In this document: positions 30,861 to 39,869 of the stretch, piece by piece
How the letters are laid out: every line of letters starts with the position of its first letter
How positions within the stretch are numbered: the stretch's first letter is position 1
NCBI GenBank assembly: GCA_003280025.1
Contig: QCGD01000001.1
Coordinates: 1 to 64,000, forward strand
Direction of reading: 5' to 3'
Length of the DNA stretch: 64,000 nucleotides
Origin: Prochlorococcus sp. AG-363-P06
Lineage (GTDB): Bacteria; Cyanobacteriota; Cyanobacteriia; PCC-6307; Cyanobiaceae
Translations under genes and position numbers: made by a program
The notes under the pieces: generated by a model
The model's database searches: none
Seen by the model: the letters and a program-made list of their open reading frames with translations, nothing else
Told to the model about the DNA's origin: nothing

Positions 30861-32395
30861 CTGTTTTGGTTCTGAACTTCTTTGGGAATTTTTTCATGAT
30901 AAAAATCTACAATCATATCTGCTACTTCATTAATTGAATATCCATCCGTTATGAGTTCGATTGCGTCATTTGCTTTTATGAGGGGAGAAATTTCTCTATT
31001 AGAATCCTCGAAATCTCTTTTTTTGATAAGTTCTTTTAATTGATTCAAATCTATTTCTTTTGAATCTTTACTTTCTAACTCAGTTTTTCTTCTTTTTGCT
31101 CTTTCGTCTATGCTTGCAGTTAAAAATATTTTAAGTTCAGCATCTGGGAAAACAGTGCTGCCAATGTCCCTCCCTTCAGCTACAAGTCCACCTGATTCTC
31201 CAATTTTCCTTTGTTCTTCTACTAGATATTGTCTGATTTCTTTTATTGCAGAAATTTTAGAAACTATTGCATTTATATCTGGTGAACGAATTTCTTCAGT
31301 GACACAATAGTCATTAATAAAAACATCCTGATTGAAGTTTGCATTTGATTTAAAAACAATAGATATATTTTGAAGAATCTTATTCAATTCATTTTTTTTA
31401 TGATAATTAATCTTTTCTCTTATTAAAAACCAACTCAAAGCTCTATACATTGCTCCAGTATCTAAATATAAAAGCTTTAGTTTCTCTGCTATTAACTTTG
31501 TTACTGTACTTTTTCCTGATCCAGCTGGACCATCAATTGCAATTATGGGGTTTCTTAGCATTAGAAAAACGTGATCAATTAGTCTTGTCTTGCCACATTT
31601 TATCGCACCAGCAAGAATTGAAATATTATCTTTTAAGTTAGCTTTTTGAAGGTTATAAGGATTTAAATGTTCTAAATATTCAATTGAGATATTATTGGAT
31701 TCGAGTTTTTCAGTGATATTTTTTAAATTAATCTTCTTTTCTCGCTTAAAAATTTTCTTTGTAAGAAATAATTCAGCTGAAAATAATCTAATCAATTTCC
31801 TTTCATTTTTTGATAAAAGAATATTTCGCGAACTGAAAGGAATTCCATCAAAATCTCTCTGTGTAGGTATAGATTTAATCTGTATATTTAGTTTCTTTTC
31901 TGAAATAAGGTTCTTCAAAATTAATAACTGCTGCCAATCTTTTTCTCCTAAATATAGATTTTTTGGCTTTACGATATTCAGTAATCTATAAACAACAGTG
32001 CAAACCCCATCAAAATGTCCAGTTCTCTTTAATCCGCATAAAGCTGATGACAATTCTTTAGAAGCTTTTATATAATCTATATTTTTGTCATTTGGTGGAT
32101 ATATATCAACAGTACTTGGGATGAAAATTGCATCTGCGCCATGAGTAAAGGCAATTTTAATATCATTATCAATAGACTTAGGATAATTCTCTAAATCTTC
32201 TTTGTTTTCAAATTGCAGAGGATTAATAAAAATACTGACTAAATTAATATTACAATTTGAATTCTTTGCTGTAGAAATTAATTTTTTATGGCCATCATGC
32301 AGATTTCCCATAGTTGGGATGAAGTTAATTTCACCTTTTAGATTTCGTCTCCAATTATCAAGTTCTTTAGTTTTTTGTAAAATTATATTGTTCAC
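30857..32395 (-). CDS. panC/cmk: Bifunctional pantoate-beta-alanine ligase / cytidylate kinase
   Basis: A 512-residue fusion. Residues about 1-280 are PanC, which joins pantoate and beta-alanine to pantothenate: PTMGNLHDGHKKLI holds the HxGH motif, followed by FINPLQF and LGEKDWQQL. Residues about 285-512 are cytidylate kinase: AIDGPAGSGKSTVTKLIAE is the P-loop, with LDTGAMYRA and VAEGRDIGSTVFP. This fusion is known in cyanobacteria and links coenzyme A and nucleotide pathways with no obvious metabolic reason. No break or frameshift is seen at the junction. Confidence 0.95.
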   Translation of the reverse strand: MNNIILQKTKELDNWRRNLKGEINFIPTMGNLHDGHKKLISTAKNSNCNINLVSIFINPLQFENKEDLENYPKSIDNDIKIAFTHGADAIFIPSTVDIYPPNDKNIDYIKASKELSSALCGLKRTGHFDGVCTVVYRLLNIVKPKNLYLGEKDWQQLLILKNLISEKKLNIQIKSIPTQRDFDGIPFSSRNILLSKNERKLIRLFSAELFLTKKIFKREKKINLKNITEKLESNNISIEYLEHLNPYNLQKANLKDNISILAGAIKCGKTRLIDHVFLMLRNPIIAIDGPAGSGKSTVTKLIAEKLKLLYLDTGAMYRALSWFLIREKINYHKKNELNKILQNISIVFKSNANFNQDVFINDYCVTEEIRSPDINAIVSKISAIKEIRQYLVEEQRKIGESGGLVAEGRDIGSTVFPDAELKIFLTASIDERAKRRKTELESKDSKEIDLNQLKELIKKRDFEDSNREISPLIKANDAIELITDGYSINEVADMIVDFYHEKIPKEVQNQNS

Positions 32396-32491
32396 GTTAT
32401 TTTAAAAATAAATCTATTTAATAAATAATTACTGGACAAATTCAATCTTAGGAGGAATATCTATATAGAGGAAGTCTATCATTTTTATTTT

Positions 32492-33535
32492 ATGGATTAC
32501 AAAACTTCGGGAGTTGATATAGAAGCTGGGCGTGAATTTGTTTCTGAAATTAAACAGGCAGTTGAAGGAACTCATACTTCTAATGTGATTAACGGTATTG
32601 GTGGATTCGGAGGTTTATTTAGAATTCCACTAGATGGCTTTAAAAAACCTGTTTTAGTATCGGGTACGGATGGCGTTGGAACAAAATTAGAATTAGCCCA
32701 GAATAAAAACTTTCATTTTGAAGTTGGTATTGATTTGGTTGCTATGTGTATGAATGATATTGTCACTAGTGGTGCAAAACCTTTATTTTTTCTTGATTAT
32801 ATTGCGACAGGTAAGCTTGATAAGAAAAAATTATTAGAGGTTGTTAAAGGGATTTCTTATGGTTGTGGAGAAAATAACTGCGCTTTAATTGGTGGCGAAA
32901 CTGCTGAAATGCCAGGATTTTATTCAAAGGATAAGTATGATTTAGCAGGATTTTGTGTAGGTATAGTTGATGAAGATAAGCTGATTAATGGTAAAACAGT
33001 ATCTGATAATGACTTGATAATTGCATTGAAAAGTAATGGAATTCATAGTAATGGATTCAGTTTAGTAAGACAAATTATTGATAATACAAATTGCATAGAT
33101 AAAGAATTTGAAAAAGTTAATCAATTAAATTTTTATGATGAGTTATTAAAACCAACAAAAATCTACAATAATGTAATTAATCAAATCTTATCCGAGAATA
33201 TAGAAATTAAGGCAATGTCTCATATCACTGGAGGAGGAATCCCAGAAAATCTTCCAAGGTGCATTCCTGTGAATTTTATGCCTTATATAGATACTAAATC
33301 TTGGGATATTCCGATTTTATTTAAATTTCTAAAAGAAGTTGGTATGATTCCTGAAAAGGATTTTTGGAACACGTTTAATCTAGGTGTTGGTTTTTGTCTA
33401 ATTATTGATAAACAATTTAAAAATCCCATATTAAATATATGCGAAGCCCATGATATCGAGAGTTGGGAGATTGGTAAAATAGTTCAAAAAGATCACTCAA
33501 CAAATAATCAATTTCTGCCTGAGATCTTAACTTAG
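32492..33535 (+). CDS. purM: Phosphoribosylformylglycinamidine cyclo-ligase
   Basis: A 347-residue PurM (AIR synthetase) for the fifth step of purine synthesis; the product AIR is also the substrate of ThiC. Visible are YKTSGVDIEAGREFV, VSGTDGVGTKLELA, GIDLVAMCMNDIV, GGETAEMPGFY, SNGIHSNGFSLVR and ITGGGIPENLPR. An AGGAGG-like Shine-Dalgarno is present around 32450 but too far upstream to serve the ATG at 32492. The gene stands alone by spacing. Confidence 0.97.
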   Translation: MDYKTSGVDIEAGREFVSEIKQAVEGTHTSNVINGIGGFGGLFRIPLDGFKKPVLVSGTDGVGTKLELAQNKNFHFEVGIDLVAMCMNDIVTSGAKPLFFLDYIATGKLDKKKLLEVVKGISYGCGENNCALIGGETAEMPGFYSKDKYDLAGFCVGIVDEDKLINGKTVSDNDLIIALKSNGIHSNGFSLVRQIIDNTNCIDKEFEKVNQLNFYDELLKPTKIYNNVINQILSENIEIKAMSHITGGGIPENLPRCIPVNFMPYIDTKSWDIPILFKFLKEVGMIPEKDFWNTFNLGVGFCLIIDKQFKNPILNICEAHDIESWEIGKIVQKDHSTNNQFLPEILT

Positions 33536-33670
33536 AGTTTGATAAATAAATTGTTTATAGAACTTAAAAATTTAATTTTTATACACAAATAAAAAAGTTA
33601 AGTGTAATATAATAAAATTACCGCCGAATTATATCGGAAGTTTAAGTATTAAGATTTAATTTTTAATTCA

Positions 33671-34300
33671 ATGCCCTTTGAAAATAATAGAAGAATTACT
33701 CGTAGACGTAGTTCTGCAGGTCCTACACCTCCAAAAAGACCATTAGGTAATAATTCAGATTTTCATGGTCGACAGAATCAAGGACCAAGGCCTACTTTTT
33801 TAACATTAAGAGATCATGGGAAAGTTTTTGTAGCTGATTTACCAAATTTATCTGATGGTCAATTAGCTCATATCAGCAAAGAGGCCAATGAAGTATTAAG
33901 TAGTTTGGAAAAAAGGTTAAACGATCTTGAGAGTGAACCATCTGTTAGTAATCCTGAAAATGATACTTTGATAAAAGCATCCACCAAAAGAGATGTGACG
34001 CGAAGATTTATAAAATCTATAGAAGAAGAACAAGAACATAGAAAGAATAATCCTGCTTTGAGAGATGCTGCCTCAGAATCATTACCAAGAACTTTTCTTG
34101 AAGTTGCAAGACACAGATTGCCGGGTGCTACTTTTGATTCACTTCTAAGAGAAGCACTTGAGGCATGTGCTGTTGATGAAAGTCATGAAGAAATTAAAAT
34201 TAATGATGAGCCTAAAGAAACTGTAAAAATTATGGATATACCTTCTTCTAACACTAATACCTCTCTTGTAGTTAGTATTGATTCAAATGAGAATTCCTAG
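33671..34300 (+). CDS. Conserved picocyanobacterial protein, unknown function
   Basis: A 209-residue soluble protein. The first 40 residues are basic, Pro/Arg-rich and likely disordered (RRITRRRSSAGPTPPKRP). A helical middle (about 60-160) has SDGQLAHISKEANEVLSSLE and FLEVARHRLPGATFDSLLREA; the tail is acidic. The basic start could bind nucleic acid, but this is a guess. It is followed 2 bp later by a 55-residue Cys-rich gene, so the two are probably co-translated. Confidence 0.75.
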   Translation: MPFENNRRITRRRSSAGPTPPKRPLGNNSDFHGRQNQGPRPTFLTLRDHGKVFVADLPNLSDGQLAHISKEANEVLSSLEKRLNDLESEPSVSNPENDTLIKASTKRDVTRRFIKSIEEEQEHRKNNPALRDAASESLPRTFLEVARHRLPGATFDSLLREALEACAVDESHEEIKINDEPKETVKIMDIPSSNTNTSLVVSIDSNENS

Positions 34301-34302
34301 TA

Positions 34303-34470
34303 ATGGAACTATTTGAATCAAAAGACGAGTTAAAAAGTTTACAATCTAAAAATAAAATACAAATCTATTATTCTTCAAATAATGATGTTATTTTGTGTAA
34401 TCATTGCAAAAGAACAGCGAATAATGGGATTCGTTGTTTAGGGATTTGTGTCGCAGATAGTGATTATTAA
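34303..34470 (+). CDS. 55-residue Cys-rich protein, possible zinc knuckle
   Basis: A short gene read directly from the sequence: ATG at 34303, stop at 34468-34470. The product has four cysteines in the order LCNHCKRTANN then RCLGIC, that is CxxC-(9)-CxxxC, which could bind one zinc ion. It starts 2 bp after the stop of the preceding gene, a spacing typical of operon partners in this genome, and it ends before the tRNA-Cys. I do not recognise a family. Coding status is inferred from spacing and the Cys pattern. Confidence 0.65.
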   Translation: MELFESKDELKSLQSKNKIQIYYSSNNDVILCNHCKRTANNGIRCLGICVADSDY

Positions 34471-34566
34471 AGTAAATTCTTGAAGTTAAATTGAAATTCT
34501 CTAATCGTTATTCAAAACTGCTTTTCTTGGAAAGATTTATAGGGAATTATTTAGTTAACCTGAAAA

Positions 34567-34637
34567 AGGCGGCACCCAGATTCGAACTGGGGATAAAGGA
34601 TTTGCAATCCTCTGCCTTACCACTTGGCCATGCCGCC
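34567..34637 (-). tRNA. tRNA-Cys (anticodon GCA)
   Basis: On the minus strand the acceptor stem GGCGGCA pairs with TGCCGCC and the discriminator is U, as expected for tRNA-Cys. The anticodon loop reads TTGCAAA with anticodon GCA; the T arm contains GTTCGAATC. Length is 71 nt. A long plus-strand frame crosses it antisense and gives a misleading N-terminus to the next protein. Confidence 0.97.
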
Positions 34638-34658
34638 GATGAAGTCTTAGTTGAATCT

Positions 34659-35909
34659 ATTAATGATCCTAACAATAATACGACTCATTCTATATTAATT
34701 ATATGCAATGGTCATGGCGAAGATGTGATCGCATTGGAAATAATTAAACGATTATTAAAAAAAATAAAAATTAATCATATTGAAGTTTTACCTTTGGTAG
34801 GTAATGGTGATGTATTTAACTGCCTGGATTCAAAGAGTTTTCATAAAATTGGACATCTAAAAGAATTGCCTAGTGGAGGTTTTAGTAATCAAAGTTTGAA
34901 AGGATTTATGCTTGATTTATTAGCTGGATTTTTAATTGATACTTTAAAGAACTTCTTACTTGTAAAGCAAAAGTCAAAAAATACTTGCAAAATTATTGCT
35001 GTGGGTGATTTTTTACCATTATTTTTTGCGTGGAGTTCCGGTTGTGAATTTAGTTTCATTGGAACCCCTAAAAGTGATCACACATGGAGTAGTGGACCAG
35101 GTTGGGCGTTAAGCGATTTTTATCATAAATTGAAAGGCTCAGAATGGGATCCTTGGGAAATATTGCTAATGAAATCTCCCCGATGTAAAACCTTGATAAT
35201 GAGGGATGAAATTACAGCAAATAATTTGAACAGAAGAAAAATTCCTGCAAAATACTTGGGTAATCCCATGATGGATTTTGTATATGAAAATAATGAAAAA
35301 ATTTCAAATGTTATTAATTTTCAGAGAATAATTGTCTTAATTGGAAGTCGTTACCCCGAAGCATTAAATAATCTTGCACGTTTTCTAGATTGTCTGAAAG
35401 ATTTAAATTTAGCCAAGGATTCGTTATTTCTTTTGCCATTGACCAGTAATGCTAATGAAATTAAAATAACAAGCTACTTGAAAAAATATGGGTTTTTAAA
35501 ACATAGCAAAGTTCACTTTATGGTTGGAGAAGATTCGGTTTGGAGAAATAAAGAAAAATATATCTTAATAGGGAAAGGGAAGTTTAATTTATGGGCAAAT
35601 ATGGCAATTGTTGGATTGTCAAATGCAGGAACTGCCACAGAGCAAATTACTGGTCTTGGCGTTCCTTCTCTGTCTCTGCCAGGCAATGGTCCACAATTTA
35701 CAAAATCCTTTGCAAAAAGGCAATCTAGATTATTAGGGGGAAGTGTTATGGTTTGCGGTAGCAAGAAAATTCTTCTAAGACGTTTAATTTTACTCTTAAA
35801 CAAACAAAATTATAGATTGGAACAAGCTAAGGTTGGGAAAGAAAGAATGGGCAAACCTGGTGCTAGTAAGAAAATTGTAGATTGTATAAACCTTAATTTG
35901 TTATCTTAA
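34659..35909 (+). CDS. Lipid-A-disaccharide synthase-related (LpxB-like) protein, start uncertain
   Basis: About 416 residues of a cyanobacterial family related to LpxB glycosyltransferases. The N-terminal ILIICNGHGEDVIALEIIKR and the C-terminal SNAGTATEQITGLGVPSLSL with GPQFTKSFAKRQ fit a GT-B fold nucleotide-sugar site. The frame is open back to 34491, but that part is the antisense of tRNA-Cys and is not credible as protein. Between the tRNA and the GHGED motif there is no in-frame ATG, GTG or TTG; the listed start is ATT at 34659. An alternative is TTG 34602 inside the tRNA. The acceptor substrate is not known. Confidence 0.8.
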   Translation: MNDPNNNTTHSILIICNGHGEDVIALEIIKRLLKKIKINHIEVLPLVGNGDVFNCLDSKSFHKIGHLKELPSGGFSNQSLKGFMLDLLAGFLIDTLKNFLLVKQKSKNTCKIIAVGDFLPLFFAWSSGCEFSFIGTPKSDHTWSSGPGWALSDFYHKLKGSEWDPWEILLMKSPRCKTLIMRDEITANNLNRRKIPAKYLGNPMMDFVYENNEKISNVINFQRIIVLIGSRYPEALNNLARFLDCLKDLNLAKDSLFLLPLTSNANEIKITSYLKKYGFLKHSKVHFMVGEDSVWRNKEKYILIGKGKFNLWANMAIVGLSNAGTATEQITGLGVPSLSLPGNGPQFTKSFAKRQSRLLGGSVMVCGSKKILLRRLILLLNKQNYRLEQAKVGKERMGKPGASKKIVDCINLNLLS

Positions 35910-35942
35910 TAAAGTAGGATTTTTAAAGTATTACAGTTTTTT

Positions 35943-36209
35943 ATGTATCCAATTAATGATCGGCAATATCTAAAAATATGTGCAGAAATAGCGAAAATAT
36001 TGAGTATTAGCTTGTCCTCTGCTAAAAAGAAAGTAGAAATTAAGATTGCCCAAAAAGGTTCTAAAACTTTAGAAGAGAAAAGACAAGTTGCTCAAGATCT
36101 CTTAAAAATTTGCGAAAAAGATGAGGGACAAAAAAAGAGTTCATCAAAAATACTTGATAAGCTAATGGAAACTATAGATGATGAAGATAATTTTCTGACT
36201 GAAGATTGA
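35943..36209 (+). CDS. Small conserved protein, unknown function
   Basis: An 88-residue, mostly helical, lysine-rich protein with an acidic tail (MDDEDNFLTED-like ending). The stretch KICAEIAKILSISLSSAKKKVE resembles a short helical hairpin. No family is recognised. It starts 33 bp after the LpxB-like gene and stops 3 bp before the convergent RNase D-like gene. It may be co-transcribed with the former. Confidence 0.68.
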   Translation: MYPINDRQYLKICAEIAKILSISLSSAKKKVEIKIAQKGSKTLEEKRQVAQDLLKICEKDEGQKKSSSKILDKLMETIDDEDNFLTED

Positions 36210-36212
36210 TTC

Positions 36213-36854
36213 CTAATGTTCAAAAATATTTGAGAATTTTAATATATCTAAATCAGCATGGACTGAAACAGTGTTAAAACATTTTTGAGCCAAATTCTCT
36301 CTACCTTCTCTCTTGAGGATCACTTTTAGTTTATGCATCGCTTCAATTAAATATCTAACGTCATTTGCAGCATAATCTAATTGTTCACTTGTTAAGTCTT
36401 CATCACGCCCCCAATCACTACTTTGTGAACTTTTGTCTAATTCTATTCCTAACAGTTCATTTATTAGGTCTTTTAATCCATGTTTATTTGTGTACGTTCT
36501 TGCTAATTTACTAGCGATTTTTGTGCAAAAGATGTTTTTTGTATTAATTCCAAGGTTGCATTTTAGAGCCGCAACATCAAACCTTGCATAATGAAAGATT
36601 TTAATTATTTTTTCATCTTCAAATAAGTTTTGTAAATTAGGAGAAGAAGAGGTATTAAGTTCAATTTTTATACAAGAAGTTAACTTTAATTCGTTACATA
36701 TTTGGACTAAACATAATCTATCTCTCCCATGAATTAACCCCATGGCTTCAGTATCTACTGCAATATATGAGGAAGTTTTATAAAGATTATATAAATCGCT
36801 ACTTATATCATTATGATAAAAATTTATTTTTTTATTTTCTTCACTTTTCTCCAT
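36213..36854 (-). CDS. rnd: RNase D-like 3'-5' exonuclease
   Basis: A 213-residue DEDDy exonuclease domain. The first acidic pair is in YIAVDTEAMGL (D and E), the second Asp is in HYARFDVAALK, and the last motif is LDYAANDVRYLI with the Tyr and Asp. All four metal-binding acids appear present. It lacks the HRDC domains of full RNase D, so it is a single-domain form common in cyanobacteria and alphaproteobacteria. Likely role: trimming 3' ends of tRNA or other RNA. Confidence 0.9.
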   Translation of the reverse strand: MEKSEENKKINFYHNDISSDLYNLYKTSSYIAVDTEAMGLIHGRDRLCLVQICNELKLTSCIKIELNTSSSPNLQNLFEDEKIIKIFHYARFDVAALKCNLGINTKNIFCTKIASKLARTYTNKHGLKDLINELLGIELDKSSQSSDWGRDEDLTSEQLDYAANDVRYLIEAMHKLKVILKREGRENLAQKCFNTVSVHADLDILKFSNIFEH

Positions 36855-37021
36855 AACTATTGAATATAGATCTATTAATTTTAACTTTACGTTATTTCGA
36901 AAAGTTTATTATTAAAAGTATTTCTTACGTTTTAATATATTTATTAATAGAAGAAATTTTAAAAAAAATATAATATGATATAACTTAAATTTTAATTATA
37001 TATTTTAGAGAAATTAAATAA

Positions 37022-37579
37022 ATGTCTTATTCCCTGAATTCAACATTATTACTGACAATCCTTCTCGCAATAGGTTTATTTTTTTTTCTAAGAGCTTCAA
37101 GCAAAGATAGAACTACAGTTGTTGAAATTTCATCTTCACAAAAACCAGTAAAAGTCTTAAATGGTCTATATGAATGGCTTGCTTTGAGAGGATGGAAACA
37201 GACTGGTGGAGATTTTAGTCAAAGAATTTTAATATTCAAGGGACAGGTTGTTTCTAGTAAATTCTTAGCAATCTTTTTAGGTATTCTTGGTGGATTTGGA
37301 TCTTGTGCTTTGGGATTAGTAATTATTCAAATTTATCCAGCATTGGGTTGGTGGCCAATCCTTTTGGGATTGATTGGAGGTCCTTTATCAGGAATGGTTT
37401 ATTTTAAAAAATCAGCTAGAGAGGAAAAGTTTGAATTGAGATTGATAAATAAAGATGATGATGTGATGACTTTTTTGAGATTAAGAGCCCATAGAGATGA
37501 ATTAATATCTCTTGAAAATGAACTAGGTGATACGCTGGAATTGAAAAGTGATGGTTCTTTATTTAAAACACCTATTTAG
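37022..37579 (+). CDS. CCB1-like membrane protein (cofactor assembly of complex C)
   Basis: A 185-residue membrane protein. One N-terminal segment (about 7-24, LLLTILLAIGLFFFLRAS) is followed by a short soluble part with GLYEWLALRGWKQTGGDFSQ, then two more segments (about 81-120) and a soluble tail. This layout and the FFFLRASSKDRT junction resemble the CCB1 family (DUF3529), which helps bind haem ci to cytochrome b6. The call is from memory of the family and is moderate. It is convergent with hemF, ending 28 bp from it. Confidence 0.6.
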   Translation: MSYSLNSTLLLTILLAIGLFFFLRASSKDRTTVVEISSSQKPVKVLNGLYEWLALRGWKQTGGDFSQRILIFKGQVVSSKFLAIFLGILGGFGSCALGLVIIQIYPALGWWPILLGLIGGPLSGMVYFKKSAREEKFELRLINKDDDVMTFLRLRAHRDELISLENELGDTLELKSDGSLFKTPI

Positions 37580-37607
37580 AAATTATTAATTCAGAAGATA
37601 GTTGGTT

Positions 37608-38636
37608 TTAATCGAAAATATTATTTTCTAAACAAAATTTTTCTAAGCTCTTATCGTTTTGCCAATCTTGTGGTTTTGTAAAAATTGAGGTTAGGAAATC
37701 TTCTCGGGAGTCTTTTTTAGCCTTATATCCATATTCCCATCGAGCTAATGGAGGTAATGACATTAATATGGACTCAGTCCTTCCATTCGTTTGTAATCCA
37801 AAAATTGTTCCTCTATCCCAAACTAAATTAAATTCGACATATCTTCCTCTTCTATAAAGTTGGAATTCTCTCTCTTCTTTTGTAAATTCTTGCTTAACTC
37901 TTTTTTCAACTATTGGTATATATGCTGGAAGAAATGCATTGCCACAATTTTTTGCTAAAGAGAATAATGTATCCCAATTTAATGTTGAATCTCCAACAGC
38001 TTTTGAGGCTTGAAAGGCTATACCGTTTTTATTATTACCTTTATATATACTCCCAGAGCCATCTTGATAATCATAAAAGATACCTCCAATTCCTCTTGAT
38101 TCATTTCTATGTTTTAAAAAGAAATATTCATCACACCATGGCTTGAAAACTGTGTGTAAATTCTTATCAACTTGGTCACAGGCTTTTTTATGTTCTGCAT
38201 GAAAATGTCTTACATCAGAAAGGTAAGGGTAATAGGGTGTAAGATCTGCACCTCCCCCAAACCACCAAACTGGCCCTGCTTCAAAGTAACGGTAATTAAG
38301 ATGAACTGTAGGTATAAAAGGATTTTTGGGGTGTAATACCATTGAAGTCCCAGTAGCAAACCATTCATGCCCTTTAGCCTCTGGCCTTTGAGAAATTATA
38401 GATTGTGGTAATTCTTTGCCATGTACTTCAGAGAAATTTACTCCAGCCTGTTCAAAAATTGAACCGTTTTTTAAGACTCTAGATCTTCCACCACCACCCT
38501 CCTCTCTTTGCCATGATTCTTCAATGAATTTTCCTTTACCATCAGAATTTTCTAGGCCTTCACAAATTTTATCTTGCAATGTTAATAAGAGATTTTTAGT
38601 TTTATCTCTTGAGTTCTTAGGAGTTTCTTTAGACAT
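37608..38636 (-). CDS. hemF: Oxygen-dependent coproporphyrinogen III oxidase
   Basis: A 342-residue aerobic HemF, which decarboxylates coproporphyrinogen III to protoporphyrinogen IX for haem and chlorophyll. Family blocks are [59 protein letters not shown] and [16 protein letters not shown]. Length is typical. It is divergent from mrp across about 160 bp. Confidence 0.97.
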   Translation of the reverse strand: MSKETPKNSRDKTKNLLLTLQDKICEGLENSDGKGKFIEESWQREEGGGGRSRVLKNGSIFEQAGVNFSEVHGKELPQSIISQRPEAKGHEWFATGTSMVLHPKNPFIPTVHLNYRYFEAGPVWWFGGGADLTPYYPYLSDVRHFHAEHKKACDQVDKNLHTVFKPWCDEYFFLKHRNESRGIGGIFYDYQDGSGSIYKGNNKNGIAFQASKAVGDSTLNWDTLFSLAKNCGNAFLPAYIPIVEKRVKQEFTKEEREFQLYRRGRYVEFNLVWDRGTIFGLQTNGRTESILMSLPPLARWEYGYKAKKDSREDFLTSIFTKPQDWQNDKSLEKFCLENNIFD

Positions 38637-38795
38637 CTAATTTCTTAAATATAAAACAATTAAATTTTGTGTTAATTATTATTTTCTCTTTATAATTTCC
38701 TTTAAAGGGGAATTATTTCCTATTATTTGATAGTTCGACATAGTTCTTAATCTTTTAAAGCGTCGACTAGCTTGTAAAAACACTCGAAAAATTTA

Positions 38796-39863
38796 ATGAC
38801 CACAATAGAAGATGCGAATTATGCATTATCAAAGATTCTAGATGCTGGATCAAAGAAGAATGTAATTGAATTAGCATGGATTAAAAATGTCAGGGTAAGC
38901 ATACCAAGAGCAATAGTCACACTCTCCTTGCCATCATTTGCGAATTCGCAGAGAGAGAGAATAGTCACAGAAGTAAGAAAGACGCTTCTTAATTTTGAAG
39001 ATATCAACGATGTACAAATAGAACTTGAAAATAACCTGTCTCAATCAGAAACTCCAAGTGAAAGTAATGTACCTGATTTAAAGAATGTTGAGGGTATTAA
39101 ACATATTATCGCTGTAAGTAGTGGCAAAGGAGGGGTAGGTAAAAGTACAATCGCAGTCAATATTGCATGTTCCTTAGCTAAATTAGGATTAAAAACTGGC
39201 TTATTGGATGCTGATATATATGGGCCTAACACTCCTTCGATGTTGGGTGTTTCAGAAGAGAATCCACAAGTTACAGATGGTAGTGGCAATGACCAGAGAT
39301 TAATACCAATTAACAAATATGGGATTTCATTAGTATCAATGGGTTTTCTTATAGAAGAAGGTCAACCTGTTATTTGGCGAGGACCAATGTTAAACAGCAT
39401 AATACGTCAATTCCTTTATCAAGTTGAGTGGGATAAACTTGATTTCTTAGTAATTGATTTACCCCCAGGGACAGGTGATGCTCAAATTTCTTTAGCGCAA
39501 TCTGTTCCTATCTCTGGCGCAATTGTTGTTACAACTCCTCAGCAAGTGTCTTTGCAAGATTCAAGAAGGGGATTAGCAATGTTTAGGCAACTTGGGATCC
39601 CCTTGTTGGGGGTCGTGGAAAATATGTCGGTATTTATTCCTCCGGATATGCCTAATAAGAAATACGAAATCTTTGGTAAAGGTGGTGGGAAAATTTTAGC
39701 TGACGAAAATGATTTACCATTACTTGCACAAATTCCTATTGAAATTCCTCTTGTTGATGATAGTAATAAAGGAATACCTATTTCATTAAGTCAACCAAAT
39801 AAAGAGAGTTCTATGAAATTTAAAAAACTAGCTCAATTGATAAAAAATAAATTTGTTAATTAA
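38796..39863 (+). CDS. mrp: Mrp/ApbC-type P-loop ATPase, iron-sulfur carrier family
   Basis: A 355-residue protein. Residues 1-80 form an N-terminal MIP18 (DUF59) domain; the ATPase follows with the deviant Walker A SSGKGGVGKSTIAVN, LDADIYGPNTPSMLG and FLVIDLPPGTGDAQ. Family members carry and insert Fe-S clusters. In E. coli Mrp a CPxC lies after VENMS; here that place reads VENMSVFIPPDMPNKKYEIF and the cysteines are gone. Either the cluster role is changed or other ligands are used. The gene is 6 bp before rodA. Confidence 0.93.
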   Translation: MTTIEDANYALSKILDAGSKKNVIELAWIKNVRVSIPRAIVTLSLPSFANSQRERIVTEVRKTLLNFEDINDVQIELENNLSQSETPSESNVPDLKNVEGIKHIIAVSSGKGGVGKSTIAVNIACSLAKLGLKTGLLDADIYGPNTPSMLGVSEENPQVTDGSGNDQRLIPINKYGISLVSMGFLIEEGQPVIWRGPMLNSIIRQFLYQVEWDKLDFLVIDLPPGTGDAQISLAQSVPISGAIVVTTPQQVSLQDSRRGLAMFRQLGIPLLGVVENMSVFIPPDMPNKKYEIFGKGGGKILADENDLPLLAQIPIEIPLVDDSNKGIPISLSQPNKESSMKFKKLAQLIKNKFVN

Positions 39864-39869
39864 CAATTA

